Source: Thermoflexales bacterium (GTDB lineage: Bacteria > Chloroflexota > Anaerolineae > J036 > Brachytrichaceae). Taken from it: DNA of 37,734 bases. The notes beneath the pieces were generated by a model, which was not told the DNA's origin, made no database searches, and was given only the letters and a program-made list of their open reading frames with translations. Each line of letters opens with the position of its first letter. Position 1 is the stretch's first letter. Made by a program: the position numbers and the translations under genes. The stretch is from positions 1 through 37,734 of the forward strand of contig JANWVF010000027.1 of the NCBI GenBank assembly GCA_025056965.1, written 5' to 3'. Of the stretch, positions 1-8,093 are shown in pieces.

Positions 1-1259
1 GCCTTCATTGCCTCCCACAGCGGCGTCGGCGTGAAGTCCGGCTCGAGCATGCGGAAGTAGTACCACGACTGATTCTTCTCGGCGTCGCTGGGCCGCTTGA
101 AGAACCACACGCTCATCACGCCGACCCACGGCCACTCTGCCCGCGCGCGCTCGAAGAGCATCGGCACGTAGCGCGCCTGCTGCTCCGGCGTCACCATGCC
201 GAAGCGGCTGAGATCGGCGATGGTGGGGTCGTTGGGCACCGCGTTCCAATTCACCTCGCTCAGCCAGATCGGCTTGTGGGCGTCGCCGTTGCGCACCATG
301 ATGTCGCGCATCAACACGTGGCGCGCGACGTTAGTCTGCAGCGGGTTCAACCGCCGGTCGTAGGGGCCGCTGAACAAGCCGTAGCCCTGAGCCGCGGCCA
401 CGTCGAAGCAGCGTCCGGCGCCGGCTTGGTACATGCGCTGAAGGAAGATCAGGTCGTCGAGGCCGCCACCCGGATGACCGCCGCCGTCTTGAGCGATCGT
501 CGGCGCCAGCGCCGCGGCGATCACCACGTTGCCCGCATCCACGCGCTTTAGGCGCTCGTGTGCCAGGCACAGCAGCCGCGCGTAATCCTCAGGATTGGCG
601 CGCTGGTTGCCCCATTCCGGGAAGATGTTCGGCTCGTTCCAGATCTGCCAGTAGCGCACTCGGCCTTTGTAGCGACGCGCGACGATCTCGACGAAGTCGG
701 CGAAGTCCTCAAAACGCGCCGGTGGACCGAACTCGCCCAAATCGGCATAGCCGGCGTGCGCCCAGGCCGGCGGCGCGCCCAGTCGAGCGATGATCTTGAG
801 GCCATAGCGCTCGGCCAGCGCGACAATGTGGTCATACTTGTCCCAGGCGCTGCGATAGGGCTGGTTGCGCCGATCCTCGAAGTCGCCTTTCCCGTGAATC
901 TCGATGTCCGACCAGGTGAACGACTGGCGGATCCACCCGAAGCCAGCGTCGCGGATCATCTGCAAGCTGCGCTCACGCTTGGCTTCCTCGACTTCTAATT
1001 CCAAAAAGGTGTTCACGCCGAGCGGATTGGCAGGAAGGTGCTGAATGTCTGCGTCGGGCGCGAGCCGCAACGGCGGGCGCGTCTGCTCAAGCGCCAGGTT
1101 CCACACTGCGCGCATCTGGGCGAAGCGCGTCTCCTCGCCGGTCAGGTAGAAAAGCGGCTCGTCGGCGGCAGGCGAGGCCAGCCAGGCGATCGCGCCGATG
1201 ATCGGCGCAGCAATCAGCAGCGATAAAGCGCGGCGCAGCCGATGTCGGTCATGATTCAT
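1..1259 (-). CDS. Clan GH-A glycoside hydrolase (GH39/GH5-like), 3' end cut by window edge
   Basis: The reading frame is open from an ATG at 1259 to the window edge, giving 419 residues without a stop. The N-terminus has basic residues followed by one hydrophobic segment (about residues 11-28), which looks like an uncleaved signal anchor or signal peptide. A TIM-barrel glycosidase follows: WNEP at about 207-210, with E209 as the predicted acid/base, and WLSEVNW at about 332-338, with E335 as the predicted nucleophile. These are the paired Glu motifs of clan GH-A. Typical barrel phrases occur between them, such as RYKGRVRYWQIWNEPN. The substrate cannot be read from sequence; a secreted or membrane-anchored beta-glycosidase acting on plant or microbial polysaccharide is the family expectation. 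The start overlaps the end of the upstream HNH gene by 11 bp, so the two are probably co-transcribed. The C-terminus is missing only because the window ends. Confidence 0.88.
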   Translation of the reverse strand, partial: MNHDRHRLRRALSLLIAAPIIGAIAWLASPAADEPLFYLTGEETRFAQMRAVWNLALEQTRPPLRLAPDADIQHLPANPLGVNTFLELEVEEAKRERSLQMIRDAGFGWIRQSFTWSDIEIHGKGDFEDRRNQPYRSAWDKYDHIVALAERYGLKIIARLGAPPAWAHAGYADLGEFGPPARFEDFADFVEIVARRYKGRVRYWQIWNEPNIFPEWGNQRANPEDYARLLCLAHERLKRVDAGNVVIAAALAPTIAQDGGGHPGGGLDDLIFLQRMYQAGAGRCFDVAAAQGYGLFSGPYDRRLNPLQTNVARHVLMRDIMVRNGDAHKPIWLSEVNWNAVPNDPTIADLSRFGMVTPEQQARYVPMLFERARAEWPWVGVMSVWFFKRPSDAEKNQSWYYFRMLEPDFTPTPLWEAMK

Positions 1260-1755
1260 CCGATCCATTGATGTTGAGGTACTTGCGCCACACGTCGTTG
1301 GTCGCCATCGTCAGCAGCGCCATAGCCCAGAAGCGCGGGCGATGGGGCTTACGCAGCAGCGTCATGCCGGCTTCCTCCGGGGTGCGGTTGCCCTTCTTTC
1401 GGTTACACGCACCGCAGGCAGTGACCACGTTCTCCCACTCGGTGCGTCCGCCGCGCGAGCGAGGCACGACGTGGTCAATCGTCAGGTTTTCCCGGCCGGG
1501 CTGTGCGCCGCAGTATTGGCATGTGTAGTCGTCGCGCAGCAGTAGCGCGCGGCGCGAGAGCGGCAGCGGCAGGTTGTGCGGTACGCGTACGTAGTGAAGC
1601 AGCCGGATGACCTGAGGCACCGGCAGCTGCACCCGTTCGCTGCGGATCACGGCGTCGGACGCCTCGATCAACTCCGCTCGCTGCACCATCAGCAGATGGA
1701 TGGCGCGAGGTACGGGAACGACGCTGAGCGGCTCATACGTGACGTTGAGCACCAA
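1249..1755 (-). CDS. HNH endonuclease family protein
   Basis: This encodes about 168 residues with a C-terminal HNH domain: a first CxxC knuckle (CQYC), the DHVVPRSRGG core with the metal-binding and catalytic His, a second knuckle (CGACN), then KKGNRTPEEAGM. The N-terminus (LNVTYEPLSVV) matches the widespread stand-alone HNH proteins found in many bacteria. Those are not obviously phage- or restriction-linked, and their biological role is unclear. No ATG exists at the 5' end. TTG at 1755 or GTG at 1752 are the available starts, and the frame stays open upstream, so the true start is uncertain. The gene overlaps the following glycosidase by 11 bp. The 190 bp between this gene and the rightward glycosidase at 1948 is comparatively AT-rich and should hold divergent promoters. 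Confidence 0.85.
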   Translation of the reverse strand: MVLNVTYEPLSVVPVPRAIHLLMVQRAELIEASDAVIRSERVQLPVPQVIRLLHYVRVPHNLPLPLSRRALLLRDDYTCQYCGAQPGRENLTIDHVVPRSRGGRTEWENVVTACGACNRKKGNRTPEEAGMTLLRKPHRPRFWAMALLTMATNDVWRKYLNINGSDES

Positions 1756-1947
1756 GACCCGCCGCAGCGACGGCGCTGTGCTGTGGTAAACGGTTACGCT
1801 GTCTGGTTTCTCGTCCCCTTACTACACAGAATTAATGCTTAACCCCTGCATTGTAGCTTCACAAGATTAAGCTCTTTTAAGGTTGCGCGCCTCGCATCGG
1901 CTTGGCTCGATCTGAGGCGCGTGCTGAATCAAGGCTAAACTACTATC

Positions 1948-4053
1948 ATGCCTAGATGGCCGATGACATGCGCCGTCGCAGCCGTGCTCGTCGCCTCGCT
2001 CGCATGGCCGCAGCGCGCCGGCGCGAGCAACGATGGCTTCGCAGGCACGGCGTATACCTTTTATCCTCTACCCGGCGACAGCTCATCGCGACCTCTGTTG
2101 CCGCTCATGCATGCAGCGGGTTCGCGCTGGGATCGCTTCGACTTCCCCTGGCCGCAGATCGAGCTGACGCCCGGTCAGTGGGCCTGGGCGACCCATGATG
2201 CGCTGGTGAACGACGTGCGCCAGGCCAGGATGAATATCCTCGGCATCTTGCTCTGGACGCCGCCCTGGGCCAGCACAGGTCCTTGTGTCGCTGTCCAGCA
2301 ATATCAAGTTCGGCCGAGCATCCTGCGCCTCTACGCGCCACCGCCGTCCACCCAGTCGGCCCTGTCCACACCCTGCGCCACTCGCCCGCCTCAGGGCCTG
2401 TATGAGCCTTGGAACGACTGGACTACGACCGACGGTGACCCCGTAAATTACTGGGGGCGCTTTGCCTATCAGCTGGCGACGCGCTATCGCGGCGCGGTGC
2501 GACACTGGGAAGTGTGGAACGAGCCAGACCTCGTTTGGTTTTGGAGCGGTTCACCGAGCGAATATGCGCGCCTGCTCAAGGTAGCGCATCAGGCGATCAA
2601 AGCGGCCTGTCCGGAGTGCACCGTGCTGTTCGGCGGGCTGGCGTTCTATGCCGCGCCGAGTTTCTACACCGACGTGCTCAACGTCATCCGCAACGATCCG
2701 GAAGCCCCGGCGCACGGCTACTTCTTCGACGCGCTCGGGTTGCACCTATATAGTCGCTCGTCGAGCATCGCCGACGTAGCCAACACAGTGCGCGCCAAGC
2801 TAAGCGAGCTCATCCCCGTCGAACGCGCCATCTGGTTGACGGAGACCGGCGTGCCGGTGTGGGACGACCTCACGGTCAATCCGGCGGCTGCGCCCTACAT
2901 CTGGTCAGCGCGACAGCACGAGGCCGCCGCTTTCACGCTGCAATCGTATGCGAACGCCCGCCTGGCGGGCATCCAGCGCTACATCTTCTTCCGCGCCCAC
3001 GACGATTGGTGCGACAAGAATCGCAACGGCACCTGCGCCGATGATGGATCGTATGCCGGGATGCAGGAGATGTATGGCCTGGCGCGCGACAACCTCACGC
3101 TGCGTCCGGCCTACACGGCCTACCAACTGGCGACGCAGTACCTCATCTCGCCCACCTGGGTGAGCTACTGGAACTACACTGATGGCGGTCGGCGGGTCTC
3201 TTTCTGGGGCACGCCGCGCGGCAAGGTCAGCGTGTTCTGGAACACATCGCCCACTACGACCGCCGTGGGCTATCCAATCGCCGTGCCGTCGGCCACCCTG
3301 ATCACTCAGGAAGGCCAATTTCAGACGGTGACACCTACAGCGGGGGTCTACACGCTCACCCTGCCCGGCGCTACGGCTAATAACGGCCTCTCCAGCACCG
3401 ATTACATCATCGGCGGCCGCACTTTCTTACTCGTTGAGCATGACACCGATGCGCCTACCGCGCAGTTGCTGGACGTGCGGCCGGCGAACGCGACGGCCTT
3501 CACCGTCACCTGGACGGGCGCCGACCCGACCTCGGGCGTGTGGCGTTACGACGTGCAGCAGCGCCCTCAGAGCGATGCTGCCTGGACGAGCTGGCTGACG
3601 CGCACCGGCGCGACCGTCGCCGTGTTCAACGCGCCTCAGCCGAGCGTCAGATGTTTTCGCGCCCGCGCTTGGGATCGGGTGGGCCAGATCAGCGAGTGGA
3701 CGCCGGAGCGCTGCGCCGCGCCGTTGATCAACGTGCGCTTGAACGTGCTTGCCGTCTTCGGCGACGCCAACACCAACGGCGCTCAGGACGTAGATGAATC
3801 GCCCGTCCTCTCGCTGTTGCGGCTGCGTGACTCGACCGGCGCCGACGTCGTGTCGCCTACGGTCACTGTCCCATGGCTGCTCTCCACGACCTTACCGCTT
3901 GGCGAATACCGACTTGAGGTCTGGCCGGAGCAGGTGTCGTGGCTGCCCGAGCTGCGGACGTTGAGCTTCACCTGGAGCGCGCCGAACGTGGATTTGACGA
4001 TCGGCCTGCGGCCACGGCGCAACGACGTCTTCATCCCGACGGTGCTGCGCTGA
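1948..4053 (+). CDS. Secreted clan GH-A glycoside hydrolase with FN3-like and SdrD-B-like C-terminal domains
   Basis: This is a 701-residue protein. It starts with a signal peptide (basic MPRW, hydrophobic stretch to about residue 20, probable cleavage near AGA-SN at about 26). The catalytic TIM barrel spans roughly residues 30-410, with WNEPD at 190-194 (E192, predicted acid/base) and WLTETG at 296-301 (E299, predicted nucleophile), placing it in clan GH-A near GH39. A beta-rich domain and a fibronectin-III-like domain (about 505-590) follow. A final domain contains DANTNGAQDVDESP, which resembles the calcium-binding motif of SdrD B-like domains. The protein ends in VFIPTVLR, a short hydrophobic-Pro tail. 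The product is therefore an extracellular or surface enzyme of unknown substrate. It shares only fold and motifs with the partial glycosidase at 1-1259. A -10-like TAAACT lies 6 nt before ATG with no visible ribosome-binding site. Confidence 0.9.
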   Translation: MPRWPMTCAVAAVLVASLAWPQRAGASNDGFAGTAYTFYPLPGDSSSRPLLPLMHAAGSRWDRFDFPWPQIELTPGQWAWATHDALVNDVRQARMNILGILLWTPPWASTGPCVAVQQYQVRPSILRLYAPPPSTQSALSTPCATRPPQGLYEPWNDWTTTDGDPVNYWGRFAYQLATRYRGAVRHWEVWNEPDLVWFWSGSPSEYARLLKVAHQAIKAACPECTVLFGGLAFYAAPSFYTDVLNVIRNDPEAPAHGYFFDALGLHLYSRSSSIADVANTVRAKLSELIPVERAIWLTETGVPVWDDLTVNPAAAPYIWSARQHEAAAFTLQSYANARLAGIQRYIFFRAHDDWCDKNRNGTCADDGSYAGMQEMYGLARDNLTLRPAYTAYQLATQYLISPTWVSYWNYTDGGRRVSFWGTPRGKVSVFWNTSPTTTAVGYPIAVPSATLITQEGQFQTVTPTAGVYTLTLPGATANNGLSSTDYIIGGRTFLLVEHDTDAPTAQLLDVRPANATAFTVTWTGADPTSGVWRYDVQQRPQSDAAWTSWLTRTGATVAVFNAPQPSVRCFRARAWDRVGQISEWTPERCAAPLINVRLNVLAVFGDANTNGAQDVDESPVLSLLRLRDSTGADVVSPTVTVPWLLSTTLPLGEYRLEVWPEQVSWLPELRTLSFTWSAPNVDLTIGLRPRRNDVFIPTVLR

Positions 4054-4085
4054 TCGAGGCGTCGTGCGGCCATCGCCGGACAAGC

Positions 4086-5129
4086 TCAAAATTGCTCTAG
4101 GAAGCGCAGGTCGTTCTGCCAGAAATAGCGGATATCGCTGATGCCCAGCAGTCGCATGGCCTGCCGCTCCGGCCCCATGCCGAAGGCGAAGCCCGACCAC
4201 TCGGTCGGGTCGTAGCCGCCGTTGCGCAGCACGGTGGGATGGACCATGCCTGCCCCAGCGATCTCTAGCCAACCGGTGCCTTTCGTGATCATCCGGTCAC
4301 GCTCGGTAGCCAGGCCCCAATACACGTCCACTTCCACGCTCGGTTCGGTGAACGGGAAGTACGAGCAGCGAAAGCGGATGCGCGCGCTGCCGCCGAACAT
4401 GTGGCGAGCGAACTCGGCCATCACCCCTTTCAAGTCGGCGAAGGTGATGTTGCGACCGATGGCCAGCCCCTCGACTTGGTTGAACTGCATCTCGCTGCGC
4501 GCGGTGACCTGCTCGTAGCGATAGACCATGCCGGGCAGGATGACGCGGATGGGTTGCGTGCCATTCGCGCCGCGTTCGCGCATCACGCGGATCTGGCCGG
4601 GCGAAGTATGCGTGCGCAGCAGCACGCCGGGCTGCGTGGTGTAGAAGGTGTCCCACATGTCGCGGGCTGGGTGCTCCGGCGGCATATTGAGCAACCCGAA
4701 GTTCATCTCGTCGGTCTCCACCTCCGGCGAGCGATACACCTCAAAGCCCATGTGCGCGAAGATTTTGATGATCCGCCGCAGCGTGAGGGTGCTGGGATGC
4801 AGCCGCCCGCGCGGGATCGGTGCGCCGGGCAGGGTCACGTCGAGCGCGCCAGCTTTCATCGCCGCTTCGAGTTCGGTCGCCTTGACCTCGGCCTGCTTGG
4901 CCTCGAACGCAGCGGTGAGCGCTTGTTTCACCTCGTTGGCGCGCTTGCCGAAGGCCGGTCGCTCCGCGGGGCTGAGCGTGGCAATCGCTGCCATCGCGCG
5001 TTCCAACTCTCCCTTGGCGCGCTTGGTGCCGAAGTACTTGCCGTGCCAGGCTTGCAGCGCTTCGCTCGTGTCGGCCTGCGCCAGCGCTGCCAGCGCTTCG
5101 CGCTCGAGTGCGTCGAGTGATGCGTCCAT
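4086..5129 (-). CDS. pheS: Phenylalanine--tRNA ligase alpha subunit
   Basis: This 347-residue protein has the normal length for PheS, the catalytic half of the alpha2beta2 enzyme that charges tRNA-Phe in the cytoplasm. The N-terminal ~90 residues form the expected tRNA-binding coiled coil. The class II core follows, with HPARDMWDTFY, LLRTHTSPGQIR, a motif-2 region (FRCSYFPFTEPSVEVDV) and motif 3 (FAFGMGPERQAM). ATG at 5129 is preceded at 13 nt by a perfect TATAAT on this strand. The gene is unusual in standing alone: pheT normally follows immediately, but here the next gene downstream (1948-4053) runs the other way and ends 32 bp from the pheS stop. No pheT occurs elsewhere in the window. Confidence 0.97.
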   Translation of the reverse strand: MDASLDALEREALAALAQADTSEALQAWHGKYFGTKRAKGELERAMAAIATLSPAERPAFGKRANEVKQALTAAFEAKQAEVKATELEAAMKAGALDVTLPGAPIPRGRLHPSTLTLRRIIKIFAHMGFEVYRSPEVETDEMNFGLLNMPPEHPARDMWDTFYTTQPGVLLRTHTSPGQIRVMRERGANGTQPIRVILPGMVYRYEQVTARSEMQFNQVEGLAIGRNITFADLKGVMAEFARHMFGGSARIRFRCSYFPFTEPSVEVDVYWGLATERDRMITKGTGWLEIAGAGMVHPTVLRNGGYDPTEWSGFAFGMGPERQAMRLLGISDIRYFWQNDLRFLEQF

Positions 5130-5142
5130 GTGCGTGCTGCGG

Positions 5143-5164
5143 ATTATACGGGTTGCACTAGAAT
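5143..5164. promoter_or_regulatory. Divergent -10 elements between pheS and the export permease
   Basis: On the minus strand TATAAT (5148-5143) sits 13 nt before the pheS ATG. On the plus strand TAGAAT (5159-5164) sits 12 nt before the permease ATG at 5177. No convincing -35 hexamer is seen at 16-18 bp for either. If used, both transcripts would have leaders of only about 5-7 nt. Confidence 0.5.
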
Positions 5165-5176
5165 TCCAGGACCTGA

Positions 5177-8083
5177 ATGGGCATCCTCGCGCCGCTCACG
5201 CGCCTTTACGGCCTGGTGCGATTGTCGCTGCAACGCCTCTTCAACCAGTTCAGCCTCGCTGCGCCTCTTGCCCTGGGCATTGCGATCGCCGTCATGCTCG
5301 CCTCGGCCATCCCGATGTTTAGCGACGCCGTGCAGCTGCGCGTGTTGCAGGAGCGCGTCGCATCGAATGATCAGGTTCGTCGTCGCCCCCCTTTCGCCTT
5401 CCTCATCACCTACTATGGTTCGATTAATGGCCCGATTGAATACGAGGAGTATTTGCAAGACGACGCGATGGTGCGACGACGCGCGCCGGCTGCCATCGGA
5501 CTGCCGATCTCGCAGACGGTGCGTTACCTGCACACCCCGAAGTTTCGCTTGTTCCCCGCCGACAAAGCCATGCAATACGCCGACGCCAACACACAGCTGG
5601 AATGGTTGAGCATCGGGGCGCTATCCGACTTTGAGCCGCGCATCCAAGTGTTCGGCGCGCTGCCGCGCCCGCGCGACGATGGCGCGATCGAGGTGCTGGT
5701 TTACAGCGAGATGGCCAACCGCATCGGCGTGCAAGCCGGCGAAGATTACATCCTCTACGGCCCTCCGGTGCGCGGCATGCCGCCGATCCAGCAGCGCGTT
5801 CACATCAGCGGCATCTGGGCCGAGGAGAATCCGGATGACCCATACTGGTTCTACCGTCCGGATGCGCTCAGCGACATCCTGCTGGTCAGCGAAGCAATCT
5901 ACGCGCGCCAGGTCGCGCCGGCCATTCCGTTGGACGCCGAGCTGAGCTTGTGGTACTTTCTGGCCGACGGCAGCGGCCTGGACACCGACGGCGTGATGCC
6001 GTTGCTCGGCCGCTTGGGGCGTTTGAGCGCGGAGCTGACGGCGCAGCGCAACGGCCTAGCCGTGCGCGTCTCGCCGGTGGCCTCGCTCCAACGCTATGTG
6101 CAGGCCACCAATGAGCTGACGCTGCTGTTGGTGATCTTCAGTGTGCCGCTGCTGGCCGTGGTCTTGTACTTCGTCATCATGGTGTCGAGCATGGTGGTGC
6201 GCGAACAGGAAGGCGAAATCGCTGTCCTGCGCAGCCGTGGCGCCTCGAAGGTCGGCATCGCCTTGCTCTACGTGATCGAGGCGCTGATCATCGGCCTAGT
6301 CGCGCTGGGAGCCGGACTGGCGGCCGGCCACGGGCTGGCGTCGCTCATGACGCAGCTCTCATCATTTTTGGTTTTCTCAGGCGAGCCGGCGCTGCCCGTG
6401 CGCCTGAACAGCCAGGCCGTGCGTTTTGCGATTGCGGCGGCCGTAGTCGCCTTTCTGGCAGCCTTGATCCCGGCGCTGGGCGCGGCACACCGCACCATCG
6501 TATCCTATCGCGCGTCGCAGGCGCGCTCGCTGCGCCCACCGTTCTGGCAGCGCGCCTATCTGGATGTGCTGCTGATGGCCGCAGCCGTCTACGTGTACTT
6601 TCAGCTGCGATGGTCGGGTGGCATCTTGTTGGCCGGCGATCCGCAGCGCGCCGATGACCCATTCACCGACCCGGTGCGCTTCCTTGCGCCGGCCTTCATG
6701 CTGGCAGCGGCGGCGCTGCTGCTAGTGCGCTTCTTCCCGCTGGCCATGCGCGGGTTGTCTGCCCTGGCGGCGCGGTTGCCTGTGGATACGGCGCTGCTTC
6801 TGACGCTGCGCAGCCTGGCGCGCGCGCCAGCCAACTACATCGGCCCGCTGCTCTTGCTCATCTTCACCATGGGCTTGGCCGTGTTCAGCTCGTCCATCGC
6901 GCTCACGCTCGACCGGCATCTGCACGATGCGACTTACTTCCGCGTCGGGGCCGACATTCGCCTAGTGGAAACGGGCGATCTGAGCGTGCGCATGTCGCCG
7001 TTCGGCATCGTATCGGGTGGTGAGGCCGGGCAGCCACCTCCCACCTCGGATCCCGAAGATCAAGCCGAGCCGGTGTATTACACGTTCGTGCCCGTGCAAG
7101 AACATCTGCGCATTCCGGGGGTGCGCTCGGCAGCGCGGGTGGGGACATTCGGCGCGCAGCTCAACGTGCCCAACGCGCCGGAGCGCGCCCAGTTCATCGG
7201 CGTAGATCGGGTGGACTTTCAGCTCACGGCCTACTTCCGCGACGACTTCGCACCGCAACCGCTGGGGGCGCTGATGAATCAGCTGGCGCTCAATTCGGAT
7301 GCGCTGCTCGTCGGGCGCGACTTCTTACGGCGCACAAACTTACGCATCGGCGAGCCTCTGGTGCTAACCGTCGAGACCGCCGGCTTCGGCAGCCGGCCAA
7401 TCACTTTTACGATCGTCGGCGCGTTTGACCTCTTCCCACACGAAGGGCGCGAACCGCAAACAATCTTCGTGGGCAACCTAGACTACCTGTTCGAGCACGT
7501 CGGCAGCGCGTTGCCCTATGACGTGCTGCTGGCGGTCGAACCTGAGGTGACGCTGGATCAGGTCGTAGACGCCGCCGGCAGCCTCGGCTTTCTGGTGCTC
7601 AACGGCACCGATGCCCGGCAGGTCATTCGCGAGGCGCAGGCGAGGCCGGAGCGCCGCGGCGTGTTTGGACTGCTGTCGGCAGGCTTCATCGCTGCTGCGC
7701 TGCTTACCGTGGTTGGATTCGTGCTCTCGGCAGTGATCACCTTCCGAGAGCGGCGCATTCAGCTCGGCATGTTGCGCACCATTGGCCTATCGGCGCGACA
7801 AATGGCGGCGTTCGTCGCGCTCGAGCAGATTCTGCTGATCGGCTTGGGCGCCCTAGCCGGCAGCGCGCTCGGCGTCATCGTCAGTCGCCTGTATATCCCG
7901 TTCATGCAGGTCGGCGGCGCGATGGCGGCGAGCATCCCACCCTTCATCGTGCGCATCGCTTGGCAGGACCTGATGCTGATCTACGCTTCGCTCGGCCTTG
8001 CTCTGGCCATGGCCGTCGGCATCATGCTGATCTCGCTGCGCCGCTTGAAGGCGTTCGAGGCAATCAAGTTAGGGGCGACGTAG
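5177..8083 (+). CDS. ABC-type export permease with duplicated FtsX domains (MacB/LolC-like)
   Basis: This 968-residue membrane protein is built as two FtsX-type halves. A first TM lies at about residues 28-46, a large extracytoplasmic domain at about 50-310, and three TMs at about 312-340, 360-390 and 413-436. Then come linker TMs at about 455-472 and 494-516, a TM at about 548-575, a second extracytoplasmic domain at about 576-824, and three final TMs at about 825-855, 872-900 and 935-955. Both halves carry the EGEIAVLRSRGAS / RRIQLGMLRTIGLS coupling-helix-like segment that follows the first TM of each FtsX bundle. Such permeases form mechanotransmission exporters for lipoproteins, peptides or drugs with an ATPase and a MacA-like adaptor. 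The adaptor follows 10 bp downstream, but no ATPase gene is present nearby. The substrate is unknown. Confidence 0.88.
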   Translation: MGILAPLTRLYGLVRLSLQRLFNQFSLAAPLALGIAIAVMLASAIPMFSDAVQLRVLQERVASNDQVRRRPPFAFLITYYGSINGPIEYEEYLQDDAMVRRRAPAAIGLPISQTVRYLHTPKFRLFPADKAMQYADANTQLEWLSIGALSDFEPRIQVFGALPRPRDDGAIEVLVYSEMANRIGVQAGEDYILYGPPVRGMPPIQQRVHISGIWAEENPDDPYWFYRPDALSDILLVSEAIYARQVAPAIPLDAELSLWYFLADGSGLDTDGVMPLLGRLGRLSAELTAQRNGLAVRVSPVASLQRYVQATNELTLLLVIFSVPLLAVVLYFVIMVSSMVVREQEGEIAVLRSRGASKVGIALLYVIEALIIGLVALGAGLAAGHGLASLMTQLSSFLVFSGEPALPVRLNSQAVRFAIAAAVVAFLAALIPALGAAHRTIVSYRASQARSLRPPFWQRAYLDVLLMAAAVYVYFQLRWSGGILLAGDPQRADDPFTDPVRFLAPAFMLAAAALLLVRFFPLAMRGLSALAARLPVDTALLLTLRSLARAPANYIGPLLLLIFTMGLAVFSSSIALTLDRHLHDATYFRVGADIRLVETGDLSVRMSPFGIVSGGEAGQPPPTSDPEDQAEPVYYTFVPVQEHLRIPGVRSAARVGTFGAQLNVPNAPERAQFIGVDRVDFQLTAYFRDDFAPQPLGALMNQLALNSDALLVGRDFLRRTNLRIGEPLVLTVETAGFGSRPITFTIVGAFDLFPHEGREPQTIFVGNLDYLFEHVGSALPYDVLLAVEPEVTLDQVVDAAGSLGFLVLNGTDARQVIREAQARPERRGVFGLLSAGFIAAALLTVVGFVLSAVITFRERRIQLGMLRTIGLSARQMAAFVALEQILLIGLGALAGSALGVIVSRLYIPFMQVGGAMAASIPPFIVRIAWQDLMLIYASLGLALAMAVGIMLISLRRLKAFEAIKLGAT

Positions 8084-8093
8084 GCATCACAAA

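Noticed and set aside
1756-1947. Possible tRNA or small RNA in the AT-richer gap
   Set aside because: I could not fold a cloverleaf or find a stable hairpin with tail; the gap is more simply a divergent promoter region.
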